Shown here: positions 1 to 6,786 of the stretch, in pieces
Layout of the letters: every line of letters begins with the position of its first letter
How positions within the stretch are numbered: the first letter of the stretch is position 1
NCBI GenBank assembly: GCA_030638305.1
Contig: DAOWEW010000013.1
Span: forward strand, 1 to 7,234
Source: Desulfobacteraceae bacterium
GTDB lineage: Bacteria > Desulfobacterota > Desulfobacteria > Desulfobacterales > ETH-SRB1
Direction: 5' to 3'
Length of the DNA stretch: 7,234 nt
The notes under the pieces: generated by a model
Databases searched by the model: none
Seen by the model: only the letters and a program-made list of their open reading frames with translations
Told to the model about the DNA's origin: nothing
Translations under genes and position numbers: made by a program

Positions 1-375
<375 letters not shown>

Positions 376-391
376 AAGCGGTTTACGGTTT

Positions 392-438
392 ACGGTTTCC
401 AGTTCACGGTAAACCGACAACTGTGAACTGGAAACTGT
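392..438. repeat. Long inverted repeat (hairpin) between serS and thrC
   Basis: Bases 392-410 pair with 420-438 around a 9-base loop. This gives a 19-bp stem with only two G-T type mismatches and a perfect 13-bp core (GTTTCCAGTTCAC at 395-407 against GTGAACTGGAAAC at 423-435). The 5' flank carries tandem GGTTTAC units (380-386 and 387-393). Either unit, with its flanking C, can pair with GTAAACCG at 409-416, which gives a second, mutually exclusive fold. There is no T-run after the stem, so it is not a standard intrinsic terminator. It looks like a dispersed repetitive extragenic element; whether it recurs in the genome cannot be seen here. Confidence 0.75.
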
Positions 439-456
439 TACAGAAAGAGTTGACCC

Positions 457-1974
457 ATGAAACTTGAAAATTTTCCTAAAGACATTCAGCCGTATCTAAT
501 TCCCGATCCAGATTCAAAGCAGGAAGGGAGGCTTATATATCGATGTTTGGGATGCGGGCTGGAATACGGTATAAAAAAATTGCTATACACATGTCCGGAG
601 TGCGGGCAGGTATTGCTTATTTATGATGCAAATTTTGACAGGCTTAAAAAAATTCCCGGAGAATTGTGGCACAGGATTTTTGATTATCGCAAGATGCTCA
701 AAATTTCCGCTCTAAAAGGAATTTATTTATATCATGAATTTATTGGTCCGATTATACCTTTAGATTCAATTATTTATCTCGGAGAAGGACATACACCGGT
801 TATTGAAGCAAATTCTTTTTTGCAGAAAAAGGCCGGAATCAGATTTTACTTTAAAAATGATGGACAGAATCCAAGTGCGTCTTTTAAAGACAGGGGCATG
901 GCAAGCGCTTTGAGCTATATATCCTTTATCGTAAGCAAGGGATATATTTCTTCTGATATCCTGGCAATATGCGCTTCTACAGGAGATACTTCCGCATCTG
1001 CGGCATTATATGCATCTTATCTTAAGCCCAATGTAAAATCAGCGGTACTTCTTCCACATAAGAAAGTAACTCCGCAACAATTGTCGCAACCTTTGGGAAG
1101 CGGGGCATCAGTCTTTGAAATTCCAGGTGTGTTTGACGACTGCATGAAAGTTGTTGAAGCTTTGTCGGAAAAATATAATGTAGCGCTGTTAAACTCCAAA
1201 AATGCCTGGAGGATACTTGGTCAGGAGTCATATTCATATGAGATCGCCCAGGATTTTGAATATGATATGAGCAACAAGGTCATAATATTACCTATCGGCA
1301 ATGCAGGTAATATTACAGCAGTTATGAGCGGATTTTTAAAATTTTTTGAAACAGGGATTATAAAGACATTGCCAAAAATAATCGGTGTGCAGTCAAAGCA
1401 CGCCAACCCTGTTTACAAATATTACCTGGAGCCCGATGCAGAAAAACGGAAATTTGTTCCTGTAACAGTAAAGCCCAGCGTGGCTCAGGCAGCCATGATC
1501 GGCAACCCTGTATCAATGCCACGGGTAATTCATCTTGTTGACCTTTATAACAGAATGTCTGACAAACAGAATGTTTTTTTTATTGAAGTGTCTGAGCAGG
1601 AGATCATGGACTGGGAGCTTCTCGCAAATCGGAACGGGCATATTGCATGTACTCATGGTGGAGAGTCATTGGCAGCTCTTGTTTCAGCATATGAGCAAAA
1701 AATTATTGGGAAAAATGATGTTGCCATCGTTGATTCTACCGCTCATGCATTGAAATTTTCGGGTTTCCAGGAGATGTATTTTGCAAACAGCTTTCCGAAA
1801 GAATTTGAAATTTCTCCAAACCCGGATTTAATTAATTCTCCTGTTTTTGTCCGGCCAAAAGACCTTGAAAAAGTGCCTGCTCCCGGCAAACCCTTAACTG
1901 GAAAAAATTTTAAACAATTTGTCAAACGTGTATCAGAAGAAATAGCTGATGCTTTAAATCTGAAAAAAATGTAA
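457..1974 (+). CDS. thrC: Threonine synthase (PLP-dependent, with N-terminal zinc ribbon)
   Basis: Cytoplasmic pyridoxal-phosphate enzyme that converts O-phosphohomoserine to threonine plus phosphate, the last step of threonine biosynthesis. The 505 residues begin with a zinc-ribbon-like module (C30, C33, C46, C49 in YRCLGCG and YTCPECG) ending in a LLIYD strand. A fold-type II PLP core follows. The Schiff-base lysine is K144 in NPSASFKDRG, STGDTSAS at 174-181 is the substrate or cofactor loop, and PIGNAGN at 279-285 is the cofactor phosphate-binding glycine loop. The protein is longer than the compact ~350-residue threonine synthases because of the N-terminal module and a C-terminal extension (about 440-505). 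The ATG at 457 is chosen because it opens the zinc-ribbon region; the upstream GAAAGAG is only a modest ribosome site. It lies 81 bp after serS and 32 bp before the LysM gene, same strand. Family confidence is high; subclass is inferred. Confidence 0.95.
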   Translation: MKLENFPKDIQPYLIPDPDSKQEGRLIYRCLGCGLEYGIKKLLYTCPECGQVLLIYDANFDRLKKIPGELWHRIFDYRKMLKISALKGIYLYHEFIGPIIPLDSIIYLGEGHTPVIEANSFLQKKAGIRFYFKNDGQNPSASFKDRGMASALSYISFIVSKGYISSDILAICASTGDTSASAALYASYLKPNVKSAVLLPHKKVTPQQLSQPLGSGASVFEIPGVFDDCMKVVEALSEKYNVALLNSKNAWRILGQESYSYEIAQDFEYDMSNKVIILPIGNAGNITAVMSGFLKFFETGIIKTLPKIIGVQSKHANPVYKYYLEPDAEKRKFVPVTVKPSVAQAAMIGNPVSMPRVIHLVDLYNRMSDKQNVFFIEVSEQEIMDWELLANRNGHIACTHGGESLAALVSAYEQKIIGKNDVAIVDSTAHALKFSGFQEMYFANSFPKEFEISPNPDLINSPVFVRPKDLEKVPAPGKPLTGKNFKQFVKRVSEEIADALNLKKM

Positions 1975-1975
1975 C

Positions 1976-2004
1976 ACGTAAACCCGATAACCCCTGAACC
2001 TTAA
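1976..2004 (+). repeat. Degenerate GTAAACCC/TAACCC/TTAACC tract between thrC and the LysM gene
   Basis: The gap after the thrC stop consists almost entirely of short AACC-containing words (GTAAACCC, GATAACCCC, TGAACC, TTAACC). These resemble the reverse complement of the GGTTTAC and GGTTCAC words in the spacer before thrC. It may be a degraded copy of the same repeat family. It leaves no recognisable Shine-Dalgarno sequence before the next gene. The resemblance is seen directly; common origin is an inference from a short tract. Confidence 0.35.
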
Positions 2005-2006
2005 CC

Positions 2007-3719
2007 ATGCTTAAATCATTAATATCCATTTTTTTATGTATAATAATATTTATCATAAGCCCTCTTTATGATGTAAACGCATATTTTTTATCTAAAAGCT
2101 ATTTAATCAGGAAAGATAAAGGGCGGGATATTTTGTGCGATCCTTATATCGTTCAAAAAAATGATTGGGTATCTAAACTTTTCAGCCAAAGAGGTGAAAT
2201 TTCACAAAAGGATTTTCCTGAATTTTTAAATATATTTAAACGTATTAATGTAAATATTCCTAACGTAGATAGAATTCGACCCGGTCAGCATCTTTTTATC
2301 CCCTTAAAAATATTGAGCCATAATTCTATGATGGGCCAATCTTCCGGAATCGTTACCATTCCATTTGTAACCATCTCAAGCATTTCTGAAATTCTAAAAA
2401 ACTACTCAATAACATATACAGTAAAAAAGGGAGAATGTGTATCACGGATAGTTGTGCAAGGTTATCACACTGATGAGGCAACAACAAAAATATATAGAGA
2501 AGGAATGAAATTGTTCAGATTGCTCAATCCGAAAATCGTTGATCCGGATATTATTAATATCGGTCAAAAAATTTATCTTCCCAATCCATCAATTAGAAAC
2601 CAGTCCTGGTACAAATATCTTTTTGATGCTTCCGGCAATATTGTAGAAGAAATTGTGATGGACGATACAGCCGATTTAGATGCAAGAGATGAAATAGAAA
2701 TTAAGCCGTCGTCTTTTAAGCAACTGGCTCAAGCCCTGGATGCAAAACTCCTGAATAAAGGCATATACTATTTTCCGATACAAGGAAAAGAGGATTTCGG
2801 CTTAGATACTTCTATATTTCCTGTTATAGAGCTTAAAAATCAAAGCAGAATAATTTTTCAGGAATATGATATACAAGAATATGCTTTGAATGCGGTAAGG
2901 TCATTTTGGAAAAATGTAATAATTGTTCCAATTTCGCATAGATTATCTTCAGAGCAACTATTTGACTTGGCTATTAATTCGGTATTCAAAGATAGTGTAA
3001 AAAACAAATTGTCATTTTCAGATCAGGGCATGGAAGTAAATATCACTGCAAGGTGGATAATTGAGACTGTTTGTATAAATTTTGTTAAAAATTCGGATGA
3101 ACGTACACCAGGTTCAATTTGTCGATATCTTGAATCCCGTGGTATAATTGTTAAAGATATAATCAAAGATGGAAAAAATATAAATCATAATACAACAAAA
3201 GAGGATCAATCCTGTGGAGCTGATCAAAATGTATTTTTTATCAAAGACCGGGAAAGAAAAATCATTGTAAATGATTTACTTAAAGCAATGGGCTACAGAT
3301 ATGAGCAAAACATCAACATTACATTTCCATACAAAGGGATTCAAGTTGAAGCCTTATCAAATCTCATATCGTTCAAAGAAGATTCTCCGCTGATTGTTGA
3401 CTTTGGAAATATCTATGGTGAAGCATTAGCAGCTATTAAAAAGGCCGGCATGGATGTCATCCGGATAGATACCGAGGATAATATAAATACTATTATAGCA
3501 AAACTTCTTAAAGGCATTGGTCTTGATTATACAACCAATCCAATGCTTTTTGTCGCGAAAAGGCCTGAAAAATATAATATTTCGTTAACTATACCAGGGT
3601 TCCTGCTTGGAGATGTTGATAGCCACAAAATACTTATATCGACAGTCCCTCTACACAGCGAGCTGATTCAATTTTTAAGTGATAGAAAATTGAAAATTAT
3701 TTTTTGCGAACCCTTGTAA
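2007..3719 (+). CDS. Exported protein with two LysM modules and an unrecognised C-terminal region
   Basis: Predicted envelope protein of 570 residues. Residues 1-25 form a signal peptide: K3, then a strongly hydrophobic core LISIFLCIIIFIISPL and a plausible cleavage after VNA (23-25). Two LysM-type modules follow, at about 46-100 (PYIVQKNDWVSKLF to RPGQHLFIPL) and 136-193 (ITYTVKKGECVSRI to INIGQKIYLPNP). LysM modules bind glycan chains such as peptidoglycan, so a wall- or periplasm-associated role is likely. Residues 200-570 match no family I can name. They look like a mixed alpha/beta globular region, with segments such as PLIVDFGNIYGEALAAIKKAG at 461-481, and have no further obvious membrane span. 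The ATG at 2007 is chosen because it places the signal peptide at the N-terminus, although no good Shine-Dalgarno precedes it. The 32-bp gap to thrC suggests read-through from it. LysM assignment is good; overall function is unknown. Confidence 0.85.
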   Translation: MLKSLISIFLCIIIFIISPLYDVNAYFLSKSYLIRKDKGRDILCDPYIVQKNDWVSKLFSQRGEISQKDFPEFLNIFKRINVNIPNVDRIRPGQHLFIPLKILSHNSMMGQSSGIVTIPFVTISSISEILKNYSITYTVKKGECVSRIVVQGYHTDEATTKIYREGMKLFRLLNPKIVDPDIINIGQKIYLPNPSIRNQSWYKYLFDASGNIVEEIVMDDTADLDARDEIEIKPSSFKQLAQALDAKLLNKGIYYFPIQGKEDFGLDTSIFPVIELKNQSRIIFQEYDIQEYALNAVRSFWKNVIIVPISHRLSSEQLFDLAINSVFKDSVKNKLSFSDQGMEVNITARWIIETVCINFVKNSDERTPGSICRYLESRGIIVKDIIKDGKNINHNTTKEDQSCGADQNVFFIKDRERKIIVNDLLKAMGYRYEQNINITFPYKGIQVEALSNLISFKEDSPLIVDFGNIYGEALAAIKKAGMDVIRIDTEDNINTIIAKLLKGIGLDYTTNPMLFVAKRPEKYNISLTIPGFLLGDVDSHKILISTVPLHSELIQFLSDRKLKIIFCEPL

Positions 3720-3766
3720 ATCAAGACCTCAGTATGTTCCTTCCCCAAAAATCGCTCAACTGTGAG

Positions 3767-3805
3767 TAAGCCCTGAAGTTAGTGCACCTTCAGTGCGGGC
3801 TCTTA
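3767..3805. terminator. Possible bidirectional terminator hairpin between convergent genes
   Basis: In the gap between two convergent genes, TAAGCCCTGAAG (3767-3778) can pair with CTTCA (3788-3792), GGGCT (3797-3801) and TTA (3803-3805). This gives a bulged stem around a 9-base loop. The bulge of 4 bases and the lack of a long T-run on either side make it a weak intrinsic terminator at best. Its position is exactly where one is needed. Confidence 0.35.
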
Positions 3806-3816
3806 GCTAACGGCTT

Positions 3817-4881
3817 TTAACTTCTTAATCTATCCGATACCTCCCTTGTCAATTTTAAAACCTTTTTTGCATTTTCCAGGCTTAAGGAACCCGTACCGCA
3901 GCTTGGAGTTATTAAAGACTGAGACAGAATTTTAGACCTGTCAAATCCAAGAATTTCTAAATCTCTCACTTTATCTTCCCAGCTTGTTACAAGCGAATCA
4001 GCCGTCTCTTTTTCGATATCCTCTGCTTTTGAAGTAGGCACTATGCCCCATGCAAGAATACGTCCTGATTCCACAAATTTTCTAAGATGATCGGCGTAGA
4101 GAATAAATTTGTCAAAAAAAGAATAAGCATCAAAGCTGATTATATCTGCTGAAGATTCGAAAACAAGCGACCAGTCAGTATTGGCGCAAACATGTATTCC
4201 TGCGATACCGCCTTCTGAATGAACGGCTTCTATAACTTCTTCAAAACACTTTTTAACTTCGTCCTTTGATATGCCTATAAATGCCGATGAGCCGAAACCG
4301 GCAAGTACAGGTTCATCAAAAAAAACAATTGCAGGAACTCCGAATTTTGAAAGCTCTCTGACCTGCCATCCGGCCTTGAGAGCCAAAAGCTTCACAACCG
4401 CATCCCTTATCTGTTCGTCATAAAATATGGCCTTTCCATTCTGGTCGTTCATTCCAGTGCAAAAAGTTACAGGACCTGTTGTCTGGCCTTTAACTGCAAA
4501 TAGAGGAACGGAAACGGCCTTTAATTGCTTTGTAAGCTCAAAAAACCCTTTTGCCGTATCTTCTGTCAGAACAAATCTTGATTTGGCAAGGTCTGCCCCT
4601 CCTTCAACTACAGCTATGTAGTCCTCATAAAATTTCAGAAGATCTTCACCAAAACCTCCTGCGCTTGTATCTATATAAATTTTTTCTTTTTCAACTACAA
4701 TACCCGGCAAACCGGGAACAAACTGTGCGATCATTCCTTCTTCTTTATAAACCGGAAGCTGAACCCATAAGGGAATTTCAGGAGTATGCCTGAAAACAAG
4801 TTTTGCAGCTTCTGCATGGTTATCCATAGGAAGGCTTCCTATTAAAGCAGGAAGACCGTTTGCCTGAAAGTTTTTAATCAC
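3817..4881 (-). CDS. MetE/UroD-superfamily zinc-dependent methyltransferase (core methionine-synthase type)
   Basis: A 354-residue cytoplasmic protein resembling only the C-terminal catalytic domain of cobalamin-independent methionine synthase; full MetE is about 750 residues. By eye, the MetE zinc ligands line up as H230 and C232 in GIHVC, and C328 in ITPSCGTG. The glutamate ligand (E. coli E665, in ADVITIE) is replaced by D251 in ADIISFD. FFDEP at 187-191 matches the MetE DEPAL substrate-binding segment. Stand-alone core enzymes of this family take methyl groups from corrinoid proteins rather than folate, so transfer from a methylated corrinoid to homocysteine or another thiol is likely, but the acceptor is inferred. 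The start is GTG (4879-4881), set by AAAGGAG 8 nt upstream; no in-frame ATG is better placed. It is divergent from tatA and convergent with the LysM gene, so probably monocistronic. A methyltransferase of the MtbA/MtaA branch is the main alternative. Confidence 0.8.
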   Translation of the reverse strand: MIKNFQANGLPALIGSLPMDNHAEAAKLVFRHTPEIPLWVQLPVYKEEGMIAQFVPGLPGIVVEKEKIYIDTSAGGFGEDLLKFYEDYIAVVEGGADLAKSRFVLTEDTAKGFFELTKQLKAVSVPLFAVKGQTTGPVTFCTGMNDQNGKAIFYDEQIRDAVVKLLALKAGWQVRELSKFGVPAIVFFDEPVLAGFGSSAFIGISKDEVKKCFEEVIEAVHSEGGIAGIHVCANTDWSLVFESSADIISFDAYSFFDKFILYADHLRKFVESGRILAWGIVPTSKAEDIEKETADSLVTSWEDKVRDLEILGFDRSKILSQSLITPSCGTGSLSLENAKKVLKLTREVSDRLRS

Positions 4882-4972
4882 AATTCATTCTCCTTTCATT
4901 TTTGTTTCGTCCATTTATCATGAGATCAATAAGTTTACAAGAAATAGATAAGCTTGATGGCTTTGTAAAAGA

Positions 4973-5001
4973 TTGACACTAAACTATGCCGATGTTATAT
5001 T
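4973..5001 (+). promoter_or_regulatory. Sigma-70-type promoter for tatA
   Basis: A perfect -35 box TTGACA (4973-4978) and a -10 box TATATT (4996-5001, five of six matches to TATAAT) are separated by exactly 17 bp. Transcription would start near 5008 and give a leader of about 60 nt before the tatA ATG. The leader ends in a full AGGAGG (5057-5062) placed 5 nt before the start codon, so both transcription and translation signals are strong. Confidence 0.8.
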
Positions 5002-5067
5002 TATTAAATAATTTACTTTTATCCAAAAAAATTGAAACCGAACGAGCCCAACAATTAGGAGGATTTT

Positions 5068-5256
5068 ATGTTTGGAATCGGTATGCCCGAACTTATAATA
5101 ATACTTGTTATTATCCTGATTATATTCGGAGCAGGTAAACTGCCGGAAATCGGAGCAGGTGTAGGTAAGGCAATAAAAAATTTTAAAAGCGCAACAACTG
5201 ACGCTGAAAAAAAAGAAGCTGACAAACTAGAGAATGATAAAGGAGATAACTCATAA
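5068..5256 (+). CDS. tatA: Twin-arginine translocase subunit TatA/TatE
   Basis: Small inner-membrane protein that oligomerises to form the pore through which the Tat system exports folded proteins with twin-arginine signal peptides. The 62 residues show the full family plan. A short periplasmic N-terminus MFGIGMPE leads into one membrane helix (about 8-20, [12 protein letters not shown]), the FG hinge (F20-G21) and the conserved GAGKLPE turn. An amphipathic helix (about 26-42, with GKAIKNFK) and a charged lysine/glutamate/aspartate tail complete it. It is shorter than E. coli TatA (89 aa), mainly in the tail, as is common in this family. It stands alone with its own promoter; no tatB or tatC is adjacent, so partners must be elsewhere. 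The stop codon lies 3 bp from the stop of the convergent livF. TatA and TatB cannot be fully separated by eye, but the short tail favours TatA. Confidence 0.95.
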   Translation: MFGIGMPELIIILVIILIIFGAGKLPEIGAGVGKAIKNFKSATTDAEKKEADKLENDKGDNS

Positions 5257-5259
5257 AGC

Positions 5260-5967
5260 TTACAATCCCAGATATGCTTTTCTTACATTTTCGTTTGAAA
5301 GAAGATTTTCTGCGGAATCTGAAAGAGTTATACATCCGTTCTCCATAACATAGCCTCTGTGAGCTGCTTTCAGCGCAAGATTTGCATTCTGTTCTACAAG
5401 AAAAACAGTTATCCGGTTTTCGATAGTTATTCTCTTTATGATCTCAAACAATTGTCTTACTATAAGAGGGGCCAGTCCAAGAGACGGTTCATCCAGCAAC
5501 AAAAGCGCCGGCCTTGCCATTATTGCCCTTGAAATGGCAAGCATTTGCTGCTCGCCTCCGCTTAAAGTCCCCCCTGACTGATTCCTCCTTTGACCAAGAA
5601 TCGGAAAAAGGTCAAAAATGTATTCCATATCTTTTTTTATCTTTTTTTTGTCTGACCTTAAAAATGCCCCCATGTCCAGATTTTCCAGAACCGTTAAATA
5701 TGGAAAAATTCTTCGACCCTCGGGCACCTGGCTGATTCCAAGCGCAACGATCCTGTCCGGACTCATATTATGAATAGTTTTTCCCATAAAAGTGATTTCG
5801 CCTGAACGTGGTGGAACTAAACCCGAGATCGTCATAAGAGTTGTTGTTTTGCCTGCCCCGTTTGCACCGATAAGAGTTATAATTTCTCCTTTGGAAATCT
5901 CAATATTTACATTCTTCAGCACCTGAATATTGCCATAGAATGAGTTTATATTCCTTAGCCTAAGCAT
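5260..5967 (-). CDS. livF: Branched-chain amino acid ABC transporter ATP-binding protein LivF
   Basis: Cytoplasmic ATPase of a high-affinity branched-chain (or related) amino acid importer, normally paired with LivG on the LivHM permease. About 235 residues, normal for the family. All ABC motifs are intact (positions count from the TTG-initiated form): Walker A GANGAGKT at 35-42, Q-loop Q81 followed by the LivF-typical VPEGRRIFPYLTV, signature LSGGEQQ at 136-142, Walker B LLLLDEP at 156-162 with the D-loop SLGLAP, and VEQNA near 192-196, where LivF proteins lack the usual switch histidine. I take ATG 5965-5967 as the start. A TTG directly before it (5968-5970) would add one residue, and GAGG upstream lies 9 nt from the ATG or 6 nt from the TTG. 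Upstream on the same strand lies a radC remnant 31-34 bp away instead of livG, so this copy is separated from its usual operon partners. Confidence 0.95.
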   Translation of the reverse strand: MLRLRNINSFYGNIQVLKNVNIEISKGEIITLIGANGAGKTTTLMTISGLVPPRSGEITFMGKTIHNMSPDRIVALGISQVPEGRRIFPYLTVLENLDMGAFLRSDKKKIKKDMEYIFDLFPILGQRRNQSGGTLSGGEQQMLAISRAIMARPALLLLDEPSLGLAPLIVRQLFEIIKRITIENRITVFLVEQNANLALKAAHRGYVMENGCITLSDSAENLLSNENVRKAYLGL

Positions 5968-6001
5968 CAAAATTTTCCTCTACCGACCCCATTTCGCTAA
6001 A

Positions 6002-6410
6002 CTAACCAATCAAGCCAGCTTCCTGAAAGCTGTAGTATCCCTTCCGTGTGACAATGAGGTGATCCAGAATCCGAATTCCAAGAATTTTACCTGCCTCAGT
6101 CAATTGTTCATGGATTTTCAAATCGCTGTTGCTCGGTTTCAGATCACCGGAAGGATGGTTAGGAACGTGGATGAACAGGGCTGCGATCCACCAGACCGAT
6201 GGTAACAATCCGTTTTTTAATCACTTCATGAGCGCCATTAAGGGAAATGCAGATAAAATGCTCTTGCTTTTTGTCGGCAATATCAGCCAAAAGCGGTATT
6301 ACATCTTGTGCGCCGGTTATCTTTACAGTATTTTTAATCAGATGCCGTCTTGCCAGTTCAAAGGCGGATAAAATCTGGGCGGCCTTTGCCATGCCCATTC
6401 CCAATGTCAT
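6002..6410 (-). pseudogene. radC: radC (JAB/MPN domain protein) remnant: N-truncated, internally deleted, frameshifted
   Basis: Two minus-strand frames together read as one RadC-family protein. 6159-6410 gives GMGMAKAAQILSAFELARR, the end of the helix-hairpin-helix part, and continues to IVTIGLVDRSPVHPRS and a TAA stop. 6002-6208 in another frame gives NHPSGDLKPSNSDLKIHEQL and runs to GYYSFQEAGLIG. RadC has about 22 residues between the S of the RS segment and NHPSG; here only 19 nt remain, so about 47 nt are missing, which also explains the frame change. The first JAMM histidine (HNHPSGD) reads as proline in PNHPSGD. The N-terminal UPF0758-type region is absent; a TAA lies three codons upstream of the first ATG. 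The protein cannot be functional as read. RadC-family genes are frequent cargo of mobile islands. An assembly error could mimic the deletion but not the missing N-terminus. Confidence 0.85.
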
Positions 6411-6418
6411 TTGGAGTT

Positions 6419-6435
6419 ATAGGCAATATGCCTAT
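6419..6435. repeat. Short palindrome just upstream of the radC remnant
   Basis: ATAGGCA (6419-6425), ATA, TGCCTAT (6429-6435): perfect 7-bp arms around a 3-base centre. Read on the minus strand it directly precedes the radC remnant and is followed by TATAAC-like sequence, so it could be an old operator. The related word ATAGGCATATG recurs at 6630-6640 inside the right arm of the neighbouring element. Confidence 0.45.
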
Positions 6436-6494
6436 TGCAAAATAAATTAAAAAACAGCATGTTAAGATTAGTAGTTTGCAAAAAATATGCTAAA

Positions 6495-6534
6495 TCCATA
6501 CCTCACCTTGAAAAAAAATAGAGTGGGGTATGGA
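6495..6534. repeat. Hairpin with 12-bp stem
   Basis: TCCATACCTCAC (6495-6506) pairs with GTGGGGTATGGA (6523-6534). It forms a 12-bp stem with a single G-T wobble around a 16-base A-rich loop. The stem contains a G4 run on the plus strand. No T-run follows that would make it a clear terminator. It may be an end of an insertion element or part of a structured RNA. Confidence 0.6.
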
Positions 6535-6547
6535 AACTGTATTTTAT

Positions 6548-6652
6548 TATAGCCTGTACCATATGACTTTGCGGTATTAATATAACACAAGTGCTTGTAA
6601 TATATAAAATTAATTTTTAAGTTTACACCATAGGCATATGGTACAGGCTATA
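6548..6652. mobile_element. 105-bp element with perfect 18-bp terminal inverted repeats (MITE/REP-like)
   Basis: TATAGCCTGTACCATATG (6548-6565) is repeated in perfect inverted orientation as CATATGGTACAGGCTATA (6635-6652). The 69-bp interior is AT-rich and contains a second small palindrome, ACAAG-TG-CTTGT. The right arm overlaps a local palindrome ACCATA-GGCA-TATGGT (6627-6642). There is no coding capacity, so the form is that of a non-autonomous miniature inverted-repeat element or a long extragenic hairpin. No clear target-site duplication flanks it (left TTTTAT, right GTTGGT). Confidence 0.6.
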
Positions 6653-6757
6653 GTTGGTAATCCTCTGCCATTTGTTTATATGTTTGTGACTAATATCAAT
6701 ACCGTTCGGCACGTTTATTGCTTAAATATGTTTTTTTGCGATATTATAAACAACCTA

Positions 6758-6786
6758 TTGAAATTACAACAAATCTTTTCTATAAA
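6758..6786 (+). promoter_or_regulatory. Sigma-70-type promoter for the small gene at 6842
   Basis: -35 TTGAAA (6758-6763) and -10 TATAAA (6781-6786), each five of six matches to consensus, lie 17 bp apart. Predicted start of transcription is near 6793, leaving a leader of about 49 nt that ends in TTGGAGGTG before the ATG at 6842. The region is AT-rich, so chance matches are more likely than usual, but the spacing and downstream ribosome site support it. Confidence 0.6.

Noticed and set aside
380..393. CRISPR-like or telomere-like array of GGTTTAC units
   Set aside because: Only two tandem 7-bp units with no spacers, and no cas genes nearby.
392..438. Intrinsic terminator for serS
   Set aside because: The stem is long and stable, but no T-run follows it on either strand; it is treated as a repeat element instead.
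1017..1406. Minus-strand reading frames of 60-71 codons inside thrC
   Set aside because: They lie fully opposite a well-supported thrC coding region, have no family resemblance and no ribosome site, and are shadows of its codon usage. The same applies to 1535-1753 (+) and 1743-1925 (-).
4427..4793. Plus-strand frames opposite the MetE-like gene
   Set aside because: They have no recognisable protein and are antisense to a gene with intact zinc-site motifs; they are shadows.
5514..5735. Plus-strand 73-codon frame opposite livF
   Set aside because: It is antisense to intact ABC ATPase motifs with no start signals.
6129..6450. Two plus-strand frames opposite the radC remnant
   Set aside because: The minus-strand translation is clearly RadC-like, so the plus-strand frames are incidental.
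6548..6652. Integron attC recombination site
   Set aside because: The length and imperfect internal pairing are suggestive, but the ends are perfect 18-bp repeats with no GTTRRRY/RYYYAAC core sites, and there is no integrase or cassette array.
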